Source: Ananas comosus
Lineage: Eukaryota > Streptophyta > Magnoliopsida > Poales > Bromeliaceae
Length of the DNA stretch: 64,000 bases
Reading direction: 5' to 3'
Assembly: GCF_001540865.1 (NCBI RefSeq)
Contig: NC_033638.1
Location: 166,159 to 230,158, forward strand
The notes beneath the pieces were generated by a model, which did not search any database, was not told the origin of the DNA, and saw only the letters and a list, made by a program, of their open reading frames with translations. The position numbers and the translations under genes were made by a program. Shown piece after piece: positions 10,493-21,952 of this stretch (position 1 is its first letter; every line of letters begins with the position of its first letter).

Positions 10493-13400
10493 TGTCACGC
10501 CCCGAGCCCGCCTCTTTGGTCGGATTTGGGCACGCCAACAGACCGCCGAACGGACATGGTTTTTTCTGTACCGCGGACAGAGTCTCCCCTGTACGTCCAA
10601 GGCGTCACAATCCATACAATGCACGAGGTTCCAACTAGGAACAGCATTCAACAAAGATTGCATAAGGAAGGTATGCAAACATAAATACTATGCTATTACA
10701 AGTATTCAACTCACATACTTTTTACATATTACATTTTCAACTCTCAATTAGCTTCCAAAAACAATCCAAGTTACTACAATTTATTACAACATTGTTCTTT
10801 TCTTTTCTATACCCCTATCTAAGCCGACTCGGGGTACTACTATCTCTGGTCTCGGTGGTAAGGCGCTATCTACGGAACTACGCCCTTATCTCGCGCCGCC
10901 GCGCCGCTTACGTGTGAACCTGTACCCCCAAAAATAACACGAGGGTGAGAACTATTGTCCATATATAGTTCCCAGTGGGTACGGCCACCCAAGGAAAAAG
11001 CTCGACCCACCAGGTCCAAAGAAGGCACTGCAAACATATTAGTCTAACCAATATTCACAGATATATAATTTATGCAACTAACATTATCATATTCATGCCT
11101 CACAATATGCCACATGCAAATTATGCAACTATCCAAGTAGATTAATTGGTTCTACTCTTATTCTTAGCCATTCATTAATATTAGCCATACTTTATTCTTT
11201 GTTCTTCACTAAGGATACTCACACCTTAGACATATTATACACAATTACCACTCTTTCCTAAGGTTATTTTACCTTAGCCAACTATGCCACTCGACTGGGT
11301 CTTCAGTCAATCAACTGCGGATAATCTGCTCTCTGTCAGGCTCGAGGCGAAGGACATCTCACATGCACCTCAGCCTTAAATCCTCTTGACTATAGGTCTG
11401 CTCACAGGGTGAGGATATACCGTCGAACCCCAGACCACAAGTCGCTGAATGGACCTACGAGCGAGGAGAACCACATGTACCCGCGTCCCCAATCTCATAC
11501 TCATACCGGGCGAGGAGAATCACACATACCCGCTGAGTCACTGCCAGGCGAGGAGAACCACACATACCCGCAGTTACACTTCACTTGCGCTCGGTCGCAA
11601 GTCTCTTTCGCTGCACTAGCAGCATTCATTCCTAGGGATTCCGAAATTCACTTTCATAACTCTAGGGTTGGTCTCACCCTATAATATCGACCCATCTAGG
11701 TCCAAGCCTTTACTTAACCTAGTTTAATACTTTAGGTTCGTTGCCACTATGCTCATAGCCTGGGTTCATTAACACTAGGCTCCATGTTCTTTACTACCTA
11801 GGCCCATTTGACTCTAGATTCAATGTCACTCTATTCATAACCTAGGCTTACTTAACTCTAGGTTCAATTCTCCTCCTATGTTTAATACATTAGGTTTAAT
11901 GCCACTCGTGTTCTTATTTTCCTAGTTGTCCACATGTAAGAATTATAGTTGACATGCCACTCATGAATCACCTATGTTCAATGACACTAGGTTTTATTGC
12001 CACTCTCGTCCTTGTTATTTATACTTAGGATTCTTAGTTTACAAGCTATGCTTGTCGAGTTCTTTACTCTACTTAGAGTTCATCGATCTAAGTTCTCATT
12101 TTCCAAGGATGGTCCATACACAACAATACTTGCATTCATGTAGTATTTAATTCATGCACTAACTTAGCATATACTCTATACATTCATTTACACTTTTCGC
12201 ATGCATTTATTAATATCATCTCATTCATGCATTCTTTAGCCTCTACTTCATGCACTTATGTAACATCTCATGGAAGGTAATAACATCAAGCATAATATGA
12301 TTTATGCATTTCATATTATCACATATAACCTACCAACTACACATGCATCAACAATATTCACACTTCACTTTGGCATGGAAGTGAGCTAAATATTTCGATG
12401 AGCACAACCCACCTCAAATCGCTTTTCGATTGTTTGTAATCACTTGCAATCGGCCTCCCGCGGCACCCGTTGCTCGGTTCAGCCCGAACTCGCACTCGAC
12501 CACCAAACGGCCACCAATCCACAATCCGAAAATTAAAGGTCTATAACTTGATGTCACGATGCTCTGGATCCGTTCTCGTGATTTTTGGACGTGGCCTCGG
12601 CCCTCTAGGTGGAAACGAAGCCGAAACGTCCGTTTCTTAAATATCTTCACGTAGGCTTGACGAATCGCCGAACCGATCGCCAACGCGTTGGAAATACCTT
12701 CAATTAGGTTTACATATGGTCAATATACATTTAAATCCATCTATGACAAAAGTTTCAATTTTGGTGCTCTAACAATGCCATATACTCAATATCTCGTTTT
12801 GATCTCTAAAACAAGCAAAAGAGAGCTTGTTCAACATCTAGGAACTCATCTAGAACCATTTAAACCATTCTTAGGGTGTTTAGAACAAACCCTAGAAATC
12901 CACAATGAGAGCACTATGAAGAAAACATGGTTTTCATGTGTTCTATGATCTTAACAAGGTTTCTACTCTTGTAAGAAGATCAAATCCAAAAGATTTTGGG
13001 TGTAAAACCAAACCCTAATATCATTCTTACAAGAAACCTTACCTTGGCCCAAAGCTCACCAAGCTACACCTTATAGGAGAGCCACCAAACCCTTCAAAAG
13101 CTCCAATCTCCACTTGATCTTCTCCAAATCCACCTCTAACTCGCCTTGGTAGAGTGCTTCTAGAGAGAGAAAGGGAGAGAAATGAGAGAGGAGGGATGCT
13201 CTCAGCTGGGAACAAGAGAAAATAGGGGTTGGGGGCTTATATAGGCTGCTACAATAGCAAATAAGCCCTCATTCTTTTCATATTTGCAGCAGACCAACCT
13301 GCTGTTTTCGCAGCATTGTGTACCGGTACATATCAGCGGTGTCACCGGTAACACGATCTCGCAAAACCAAACCCGAAAGCAGCTTCTTGGGTTTTTACAC

Positions 13401-13864
13401 TGTGTACCGGTACACTTTTAATCTGTCACCGGTTAACAACCTTTTCAGAACTTTGCCAATTTTTTCAGTTTTTCTCCGTTTTCGCTCGTTTTTGCTCGTT
13501 AGGCCTTCGATTCATCTCAAATCGCACCAAGACCCCCAAAACATGTTTTCAAGCGTGTCTCAACCATCTTTTCATTCACGCTTATGCCCGATTTAATCCA
13601 TGGTCCAACATATCCTTTCGGGTTCCGTTTTCACGCCCAACGCGCACCGAAACCCCCGAATGCTCCCTAACCTCAATCTCGTATTGTTTCGACTCTAATT
13701 CGCGCCGAGCAATGCTAAAACCTTTCCAACTCTCCTGGAACTCAACTTTAACCCTTCCAACATTGTTCGAATGTTAAATGAACTTTGTCCAACTATTTCT
13801 TTCGCACACTTTATTCAATTTGACTAAAGCTCGATATAGCTTACCGAAGTTCCAGTATGTTACA
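10493..13864. mobile_element. Long solo LTR (3.4 kb) with 5-bp TSD
   Basis: The element starts TGTCACGCCCCGAGCCC, ends CCAGTATGTTACA, and is bracketed by TCTGA at 10488-10492 and 13865-13869. It carries no gag-pol frame and its 5' end is not repeated inside, so it is a solo LTR rather than a complete short element. A related 5' end fragment lies on the minus strand at 32950-33113. LTRs of this length are known from Del/Tekay-type and Tat/Ogre-type Ty3/gypsy elements; the clade cannot be fixed here. The interior contains small minisatellites and two ACCGGTACA/CACCGGTAA pairs near 13320-13435. Confidence 0.82.
11459..11575. repeat. Three copies of GCGAGGAGAAYCACAYRTACCCGC within the LTR
   Basis: Copies begin near 11460, 11511 and 11550 with spacings of about 40-50 bp. 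The LTR ends lie far outside, so this is an internal minisatellite of the element. Confidence 0.75.
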
Positions 13865-13869
13865 TCTGA

Positions 13870-14215
13870 ACTGGGTTGTGCCAAGTATTTAAGAACTAGT
13901 ATGGAGTAAGCTCCACTACCAACCCATCAACGCGTATTCATTTTCTATATTTTTTTCAGTGGTCCAGGGATTTGGGTCCAACAAAGTTGGGTTAAGGTGC
14001 TTAAGAAAAAAGACTTGAACATATTCAATTTAATATGTACATTTGAAAATATAATGGACTTGACCAATTGATGCATTAGTTTCGAATCTGACCCAACTTG
14101 CTTCTCGCCGACCTAATAGAAATCAGCCCAAGAAAGTTTGATTGTACCACTGCCCGAGCTTTGTTAGCAATTATGCTCTGAAGACTTGAATAGGCTAGCA
14201 TAGCCTGTAGGCCTT
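13870..14215. other. Intergenic DNA, nothing recognised
   Basis: No exon, repeat or transposon border was identified between the solo LTR and the C-rich region. Confidence 0.4.
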
Positions 14216-14300
14216 AGCTCCCGTTTGGTTGGGGGTTAAGGGGTGGAATAACCCCTTAACCCCCAATTTATACCCAAACAACAGCATTTAGGGGTGGGGT
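14216..14300. mobile_element. Possible left end of a PIF/Harbinger-like element
   Basis: CTTA|GCTCCCGTTTGGTTGGGGG resembles the terminus of the Harbinger-type MITE at 42987 (TTA|GGGCTCGTTTGGTTC). A TTA precedes it, as expected for the 3-bp target site of this superfamily. GGGGGTTAAGGGG and CCCCTTAACCCCC at 14231-14266 form a foldback. No right-hand end was found, so an intact element is not demonstrated. Confidence 0.35.
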
Positions 14301-14409
14301 TTACTAACCCCACCCCCCCTCCCCGCTTTATCCCCGCACGGCTCCCAACGCCCTTCCACTTTTCCTTTTCTCCCCTGTTGATCATTCCCCTTCCTCCTCT
14401 GTTGATCGT

Positions 14410-15045
14410 TCCCCTTCCTCCCCGTTCTCACCCCGAAGCCCTTCACTCCGGCTTTCCCCTTCCTCCCCTTTCTCACCCCGAAGCTCTTTCACCGCTGGAT
14501 CTGCCTCCTCCCGAAGCCCCTCCACTCCGGCCGAATCCCTTCACCTCTGACCCGAAGCCCTTCCCCAAAGCCCCTTCACATCCGCCCGAAGCCCTACACT
14601 GCCGGCGGAACCCCTCCACCTCCGGCTTCACCGCCGGCTTAACCCCTCTACCACCGGCTTCACCTCCGGCCGAAGCCCTTCACCGCCACCTACGGCTTCA
14701 CCTCCGCCCGAAGCCCTTCCCTTCCGGCCGAAGCCCGTTACCGCCGGCCGAACCCCTTCACCTCCGGCTTTCCCTCCGCCCGAAGCCCTTCACCTCCGCC
14801 CTTACCTCTTCACCGCCGGCCGAACCCCTTCATCTCCGGCTTCACTTCTGCCCGAAGCCCTTCACTGCCGGTCGAACCGCACCACCTCCGGCTTCACCTC
14901 CGCCCGAAGCCCTTCACCGCCACCTCCGGCTTCACCTCCGCCCGAAGCCCTTCCCTTCCGGCCTAAGCCCGTTACCGCCGCCCGGACCCCTTCACCTCCG
15001 CCTTCACCTCCGCCCGAAGCCCTTCCCTTCCGGCCGAAGCCCTTC
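14410..15045 (+). repeat. C-rich tandem repeat array (CTTCACCTCCGCCCGAAGCC-type units)
   Basis: More than twenty degenerate copies of a roughly 18-36 bp unit built around CCCGAAGCCCTTCACCTCCG and CCGGCTTCACC are present. The long open frame that spans it translates only the repeat (PPEALHRHLRLHLRPKPF...) and is not taken as a gene. The array sits 0.8 kb before the Myb/SANT-like gene and may belong to the same transposon. Confidence 0.85.
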
Positions 15046-15831
15046 TTCCACCTCGTCGATTTGTTGGTTTCTTTGTAGATTTGTGGAATGCTTGTTGGTC
15101 TCGGTTAAGGCCCGTTCCTCGACATCTTCGTCGTAGGGAAGGCGTTGTGTTGCCACCCTTCGGTCTTCGGTTCTGATTTTGCCAACAGTGTACGGATTCC
15201 CCGCCGTTGCGTGCTATCGATCTGACTGTCGCGCCTTGACTATCTTTGTGCTTGGTTCTGGCCATTTCTGAATTTGCTATCTTTGCGATAGACAGGTTTG
15301 ATCTCCATGTTTACTGTTGCCATATATAGCGTTTCTGTATATCCAATGCCGTTGAAAGAATATCATCTATTTGCACAATGATTGGTATAACGTACATGAT
15401 GTTGATCTGAGTATACTTGAGAATATTAAGTATTGGTTGGAAGCTTGTGGTTCGGCGATGATGACGGATTCTAATTAAGATTAGAAGGATGGCATCGATG
15501 GAAACATCAATGCAACCCCATGTTAGTTGGAATCCACTTGAGCCAATTGTGGGAACGAACCATCAAGACTCCCATTTAGGGGACCATACATTTTTACAAT
15601 TCTTCACAAATATTGCATGAAATATCTACTCTATCCATGTTTTTATTATATCATTCTACCCTTTATTATATATAGTCTACTTGGTAGTAGAGAAAAATAA
15701 TTGCATTAGTATATTGTGTATGCAATGCTTATACATTATGTAATTACTAACCCCTCCAATTTAAATAGCATGTAATATCGTATATACGTTCTATGCATCC
15801 ATCATGCACCGTTTTTAATTATTAACTACAG
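15046..15831. other. Upstream/leader region of the Myb/SANT-like gene
   Basis: This is unique-looking sequence with no recognised coding exon. Promoter or 5' UTR of the following gene may lie here. No TATA box or leader exon could be assigned with confidence. Confidence 0.35.
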
Positions 15832-16603
15832 ATGCGTCCATTCAAGAAAGTTTCTAAGTCCAAACAGAAGCAACATGGGCTCGCTGATGAGTCACCTATT
15901 GAGCCTAGCGGTGGCATTCGTATTGATACAAGAACTAGAAGTCAAAATTGGAGCAACATTTTGGATGCACAATTGTTGGGGCTTATGAGAGATGAACATA
16001 CATTTGGTAATTGTGGAAATGGGTCATTCACTCCGATTGCGTGGAAGCGGGTGGTAAATGAGTTCAACAGTCGAAACAATATGAACCTAACAAAGACGCA
16101 ATTGAAGAATCGATTTAAAGTGTTAAAATTTTTTTTCAATTTGTACCATTCTCTTGCCAACAAGAGCGGGTGGGGATGGAACACTGACTTGCACATTCCC
16201 ACACCTGGTGACGCAAGAATCTGGGATTCTGTTATAGCGGTAATTACAATTTCTTTTATAATAGCGTTACTGTCTTATTAAGACATGTACATTATATGAT
16301 AGTATTAAATTGTTAATATTATTACTTCAGGAGAATCCAGCGTACGCCAGGTGTAGGGATAAGCCCTTTCCCGCCTATAATGACATGGAATTTCTTACCC
16401 AAAATACAACTGCGACTGGAAGATATGCATTTACAAGTGCTGTGGAGCTTCCCCCTATAATTGAAAGCTCCTCTCGGTCATCCCCTGGTGAGGATGATAC
16501 TATTGCTGGCTGCGGAATGTCAGCTTGTAATCTCTCATCGGACCCATTCGAAGCAGGAACTACAACAAAACTGAGCTACAGCGACACTTTTAAGTGTCCC
16601 TAA
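15832..16603 (+). CDS. Myb/SANT-like DNA-binding protein, transposon-associated type
   Basis: Exon 1 is 15832-16239 (136 codons, ends at GTTATAGCG|GTAATT). Exon 2 is 16331-16603, after TTACTTCAG, in phase 0. Together they encode 226 aa. Residues about 40-120 match the Myb/SANT-like (Myb_DNA-bind_3) domain: WSNILDAQLLGLMRDE, FTPIAWKRVVNEFN, LTKTQLKNRFKVLK and GWGWN. This is followed by WDSVIAENPAYARCRDKPFP, the usual linker after the domain. Such proteins are the second gene of PIF/Harbinger transposons and also form domesticated plant families (L10-interacting MYB-like). No DDE transposase gene lies nearby. The last roughly 15 codons and the stop are contributed by a CACTA-element terminus beginning at about 16559, so the original C-terminus has been lost. 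Confidence 0.72.
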
Positions 16604-16890
16604 AACTTAAAAAAAGTGCTGCTAGCAAAAATACCGACACTAAAAAAAGTGTCGCTATATGTGCAGTCCCTAGGGTATATAGCGACACTTAAAAAAGTGT
16701 CGGTATATCCCAAAATAAGTGCTGCAATTTAGTGGCACTTTTTTTTAGTTTTAGTGACACACATAAGTGTCCCTAATTTTTTTTTAAAAAGTAATATTTT
16801 TTTTATATAGTGACACACATAAGTGTCCCTAATTTTTGTAAAAAAGTAATTTTTTTTTATATAGTGACACTTTATAAGTGTCACATTGTC
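16559..16890 (+). mobile_element. Terminal part of a CACTA (En/Spm) element
   Basis: ACTACAACAAAACTGAGCTA corresponds to the CACTACAA-type CACTA terminus with the first bases altered. It is followed by the typical sub-terminal short repeats GCGACACTTTTAAGTGTC, AAAGTGTCGCTATAT, GCGACACTTAAAAAAGTGTCGG and AGTGACACACATAAGTGTCCC in both orientations. The opposite terminus (...TTGTAGTG) was not found, so only one end is claimed. Confidence 0.65.
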
Positions 16891-18165
16891 ATTCAAAGTA
16901 TAATATTTTATTTAAACATCTAGTCTCGTATTAAAATTTAGTTAAACTAATCACATATACATTAAATCTATGAGACTCAAAAAAAGCAATCAACAAAGTT
17001 TCTTAAATTCTCGTTAAAATGATAAAACTAAAATCAAATATCCATATATCGCAACAATAATATCTACTCATATGCTGCAGTAATTATAACAAATCAAACT
17101 ATCTAACTGAAAGAAATACAAAAAATTAAAAATTGTTTGATAACAAAAATCTAAAAGTGCATAAACGAATTCTGATTGGCCCCACGACTATATACTGAAA
17201 CCTGCACATTGAATAACATTTGAATTAGTTCAAATTTGTACAACATCCTTGATTTTGCCAAAACATTTAAAAAAAAAGAAGAAAGAAACTCTTGTTGAAA
17301 TTCTATCACATGCATCTATTAACAAAGTGTACACAATTGTTGCAGAACTTGAACTATAACGGAGCTTTGACCAACAAAATATAAAGTACAGTAAATATAG
17401 AAAGTAGAAATACCCCCAAAATTCAATGTATGTAGTTAAAATGTAGCTGTAAGATACACATCTAATGAACTAGTAAATGGATTTGAAAAGCTATTTTTGG
17501 CTCTTGGGGTTTAAAAGAACTGCACTAATTAATTTTGAAGAACTATATATANGCACGAAAAGAAGAACGACAGGTTACATTGAGCCACTAAACTGTACAA
17601 TTATTAGTTCAAATCGATATCAAATAACAAGTTCATGGTGATCTTGGTAGAGAAAATAAATTATATTCCTTTTTCTCATACATCGTAATACGAATTTGAA
17701 AACCTTTGTTCTTAAAGAATTTACTCGAGATTGATTGTTAACGTAAACCACCAGCATTGATCAACACAACTTCTCCTAATTCATCAGGCGGTAACAAGAT
17801 GGATGTTGAAAAATAACGTGATAACACATCAACTATACATCGACATATATTGTAATAACAATAAAACCAAATCTTGGTTTGAGCAGGGAGAGGAGCCATA
17901 AAACGATTTTGATATATCACCTAAACATATATATATGTATAAGGTGTTGCTCTGTTAAGAACAGGGGAAGGTTGACATCACTAGATCCACTCCTTAAAGT
18001 GTGACAGTACGAACGTGGTGCAGTAGTTATTGTTTAATTAATAAAAAAAAAAAATTTATTTTCATATTATTTTTATAAAAGAATATTAGTACTATACTGT
18101 ATATAAAAAATTTTTTTTATAAATTAATTAAACAATGCAGTGTAGTAGTTATATAAGCAACATAA
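16891..18165. other. AT-rich DNA, perhaps CACTA interior, no gene seen
   Basis: No coding exon or transposon border was recognised. It may be the decayed interior of the CACTA element. An ambiguous base lies at 17552. Confidence 0.4.
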
Positions 18166-18279
18166 AATTTTAAAAAGCTAGGTCCATGCTACGTACCGTT
18201 TTACCGACGTATTTTCAGTGATAATTTTAAAAAGCTAGGTCCATGCTACGTACCGTTTTACCGACGTATTTTCAGTGAC
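18166..18279. repeat. Perfect 57-bp tandem duplication
   Basis: AATTTTAAAAAGCTAGGTCC...CCGACGTATTTTCAGTGA occurs at 18166 and again at 18223 with no visible mismatch over about 56 bp. That points to a recent event or an assembly duplicate. Confidence 0.9.
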
Positions 18280-19700
18280 AGTGTAGGGCATAACTACACA
18301 TTACTACGAATTAGCGAGCATAAACATCAAATTTAGTGGAATTTGGTGGAAAATAACCGATCGTATAGCTTCCGACAAAAGGTTATAATCTTGATAAAAA
18401 AAAAAAAATCAACGTACCATAAATAATTTCGTCAAGATTTTGGTCAAGTCTAAAAATATCGTTATCAATGAATTACAGCATTGATCACTTCTGTAGGCGC
18501 ATAATACCGCCTGGCTAATATATTGTTTATTTATTTTTTTTCAACTTCTTTCTTCTTTGCTATCTTCACATTCTTTAAAAAAAATTTTTTTTTTCTCGGT
18601 TTCTTAATTTTTTTTATTTTCATCTTTTCTAGCTTCTTTTTCGTCTGTGTCGACGTCATTTTCATATTCTTATCTCATATCCTTGTTATGTTCTTTTAAT
18701 TTTTATTTATAATATTATTATTGTTTAATATAAATATTATCGTCATTTTCATATTATTTTTATTTTCTTTGATTTTTTCTTCTTAATCCTCGTTGTCTTC
18801 ATTTTTTCAATCATTTCTTTTTTTCTTCTTTATAAGACATCTAGCTATCCAACATTTTCTTTTACAATACGTGATATAAAGACTTTAGTATAATATTTTA
18901 AAATTTAATATATTAAAAAAATATAACTAATTTAATATATATAATTTATATTTAAAAATAGAATATTATAATTATAAATTTTTATTTAACATGTTGTTTT
19001 TTACTCATTCTTTCTAAATGCTTTCTCTTAATGCAACCTTTTTTTTTGCGGTTATATTCTATTTTTCCTCAACTTAACCTTTGTTTTTTATTTATTTATT
19101 TTTATTTTTTGGGTCAAGTTTAGTTACACCTTGGAGGTACACCTAAACTTGACCGGTAAGCCGAGGTGCACCTAAACCTCGAGTTCAAGTATATGCATAT
19201 ATTTGAATATTTTTTTTTTTTTTAACTGTATAAAAAAAAAAAAAAAAAATTCTCTATCCATCGTATGCTAGGCGAAGCAAATAAAGTAAATCTTAGCAGA
19301 TAAAGTAAATCTTTATTTGAATCGACCTTTATACTTAGTTGATTTTAAGTTTGAATCCAGAGCTCATGGTTGGCGTTTCGGGAAACGGTGAACAAGATCC
19401 CTGCCAGCCATTGTAGAAAAAACAATCAAGTATATGGAACATGTCGAGTGGAACATGTCAAGTATATGGAACATGTCGAGTGGACTATAAGGTACTATAC
19501 TGCTATTCTAATGGAAAACCAATAAAGAATAATCTAACTAGAAAATCTATATAACATAGCTTAGGATTGGGTACGGAGTACTAATTAGCCGCGCGGACAC
19601 CAAGCGTAAATTGTATATACCACCTGGTCCTACTCCGTTTTTAAGGAACACTGAACCTCACGAATCGAAGTCTAATAAAAAAAAAAAGAAAGAAAACATT
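18280..19700. other. T-rich intergenic DNA
   Basis: No gene. It holds pyrimidine-rich sequence (18530-18850), facing poly(T)/poly(A) runs near 19210-19250, an imperfect inverted repeat CAAGTTTAGTTACACCT/AGGTACACCTAAACTTG near 19112-19152, and the direct repeat at 19427-19484. Confidence 0.5.
19427..19484. repeat. 26-bp direct repeat with 32-bp period
   Basis: CAAGTATATGGAACATGTCG plus AGTGGA occurs at 19427 and 19459 without mismatch. Confidence 0.85.
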
Positions 19701-19702
19701 AA

Positions 19703-19905
19703 GAAAAGAGAATCCGAAGCAAACCTAACACCCCTCTAACGCAATATGGATTATAATGCAAGGCGTATAGTGCTACTCAGCCAATGTTATACAAAAGACG
19801 CCAGGGTGGCCTCTTATGTCTTCGTATAAGGATATATGAAAAAGGAGTTGAGGTAAGATAGATTATCGCAATCTATCCGGAGTTACAGTTTTATTTGGAA
19901 TTAAC
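19703..19905 (+). repeat. Left arm of a roughly 200-bp inverted repeat pair
   Basis: The segment from AATCCGAAGCAAACCT through GTATAGTGCTACTCAGCCAA and GATATATGAAAAAGGAGTTG to AATCTATCCGGAGTTA is matched in order by the reverse complement of 27985-28215. Similarity is clearly high but imperfect, and the right arm has an insertion near 28145-28175. Spacing between arms is about 8 kb. It may be the TIR of a large Mutator-type element. Confidence 0.7.
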
Positions 19906-20604
19906 GAAGTTCTTGTCATATTATGGTACACTGGCGTTAACTTAGGTTGAAAATCAGCGGGAAATTAGTGAGAAAAAAGTAAAAAGACCACGAAAAAGGA
20001 GAAAAAATAAAGTGGAAGAGAGAAAACACTTAACAAAGAAAGAGAGTAAAAAGCGAGGAGGAGAAACAAACATAACAGAGTAAACTACTGAGAGAGAGGG
20101 GATGGTGGACCTGGGGGATATAAAAATACATCAAAAGTGATTTATGAGCTAGTTTTAGGATCAACAATTAATTTTAAATAAATATAATAAACAATCAGGG
20201 TCACCAGTGGCGTATGCTCCTCCACCAAAAGATATATTGTCATCGTAGTATCGGTTAGTTTAGAGAATAACACTATTTATTAGTATTATTAAAAAAAAAT
20301 TTTTTTTTTACTCTACTCACTTAGAGTCCCGTTTAAACTAAACGATCTCTGTCTATTATATATGATAGTATAAAATTTTAAAAAGCGCGTGTATCTGAGT
20401 AAAAACCTGACGTTTTTTTAAGAATAAAATGTATACATAAATAAATAAAATAGACGCCGACGACGATGACAAATTACAACGTTGCCAGGGCTCGGCAGGT
20501 TATTTTTTAAATGTTTATGGTTCATGAACCATTAAAATGTTCGTGGTATATATCGACTTGAGAGAGAGAGAAAGAGATAGAGAGAGATATATATATATAT
20601 ACTC
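19906..20604. other. AT-rich DNA between inverted-repeat arm and foldback element
   Basis: No gene was recognised. It contains short GA/TA microsatellite tracts near 20558-20600. Confidence 0.45.
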
Positions 20605-20613
20605 TTTTATATT

Positions 20614-21366
20614 CCTTTTTGAAGTTTATGGGGGGATACCAAAACGTGAAGGAGTGAAATCATAGGATACCAAATTTCACATAGTTCAATCATGGTATAC
20701 CAAAGTGTGAAAGAGTGAAATCATGGTACACTAAATTTCACATAGTTCAATCATGAGATACCAATAAAAACATAGTTCAATCATGGGACACCAAAGTAAA
20801 AAGAGAAAAATAGTAAGTAAAGCCCCATAAAAAAGCAATTTAGTCACTGTTTTAATTTTGATTTTTCATGATTTTACTTATAAACTATTTGAATCCATTC
20901 TATAAACTTCAAAAAACATATATTAAATTGCTTTATAATTTGGTATCCCATGATTTCACTTTTTCACGCTTTGGTGTCCCATGATTGAACTATACGAAAT
21001 TTAGTGTCTTATGATTTCACTCTTTCACGCTTTGGTATTCCATGACTGAACTATGTGAAATTTGGTATCTCATGATTTCATTTTTTCACACTTTGATGTA
21101 CCATGATTGAACAATACGAAATTTGGTGTCCTATGATTTCACTCTTTCACGCTTTGGTATCCCATGACTGAACTATGTGAAATTTGGTATCTCATGATTT
21201 CTCTTTTTCATGCTTTGGTATATCATGATTGAACTATACAAAATTTGATGTCTCATGACTTCACTCTTTCACGCTTTGGTATTCCATGACTGAACTATAT
21301 GAAGTTTGATATCTCATGATTTCGTTTTTTCACGCTTTGGTGTACTCTCATAAAACTTCAAAAAGG
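20614..21366. mobile_element. Foldback MITE with tandemly expanded arms and 9-bp TSD
   Basis: The element is 753 bp and starts CCTTTTTGAAGTTTATGGG. It ends CATAAAACTTCAAAAAGG and is flanked by TTTTATATT on both sides (20605-20613 and 21367-21375). The left arm has about three and the right arm about six to seven copies of a roughly 60-bp unit. The unit is of the type GTGAAAGAGTGAAATCATGG / CCAAATTTCACATAGTTCAA, and the right-arm copies are inverted. Alternate units are more alike, suggesting a 120-bp dimer. A 9-bp TSD is typical of Mutator-type elements. The central 110 bp matches the sister element at 27257. Confidence 0.85.
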
Positions 21367-21656
21367 TTTTATATTCAAATAAAATCAAAGTTTCAAGAAA
21401 ATATTCTCGAGAGAGAACGGAGGATAGCATCACTTTTAGTAAATTTAGTTTGAGTATGCCAAACTTTTAATGCATTTAGTGTTAGCATTCTAAAATTTTA
21501 GATAATGAAGCCATAGTTTATAAAGTTTTTGAGTTACCAGTTATTTGTTTTTTTCAATCATACAATTTTACATATATTTAGAAACTTTAAAACATTTGAT
21601 ATAAATGATTTAATATAAAAAATAGAATTATAAAAATAATCTTGATCCGATGATAC

Positions 21657-21864
21657 GATAAGTATCGTGGTTCAGCAACCACGATGGTTCAAAAACCGGT
21701 AACCTAATTCTCTACACACCAAGCCTACTACACCCGGGGGATCCCAACTCACCTACCAACCAACTTATCATACTAGATTGCCCACTTTTACTAGGTTTAC
21801 CATCTAGATTGCCGCCTTTTGAACTATCGTAGTTCACGAAGCACGATAATTATCGTATCATCGG
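21657..21864. mobile_element. 208-bp MITE with 45-bp TIRs
   Basis: The left end CCGATGATACGATAAGTATC (continuing GTGGTTCAGCAACCACGATGGTTCA) matches the reverse complement of the right end over about 45 bp with few mismatches. The interior is GC-neutral and non-coding. No target duplication could be recognised. Confidence 0.8.
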
Positions 21865-21911
21865 CCTGAGAAAAATAATATATAGCTCATGTCCGTTATT
21901 AAAGAGGGTGC

Positions 21912-21913
<2 letters not shown>

Positions 21914-21950
<37 letters not shown>
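21914..21950. repeat. (GA)n microsatellite
   Basis: A GA run of about 37 bp. Confidence 0.97.

Positions 21951-21952
<2 letters not shown>

Noticed and set aside
14294..15136. 280-codon Pro/Leu-rich plus-strand open frame
   Set aside because: It is the translation of a degenerate C-rich tandem repeat. There are no domains, and the opposite strand is also open.
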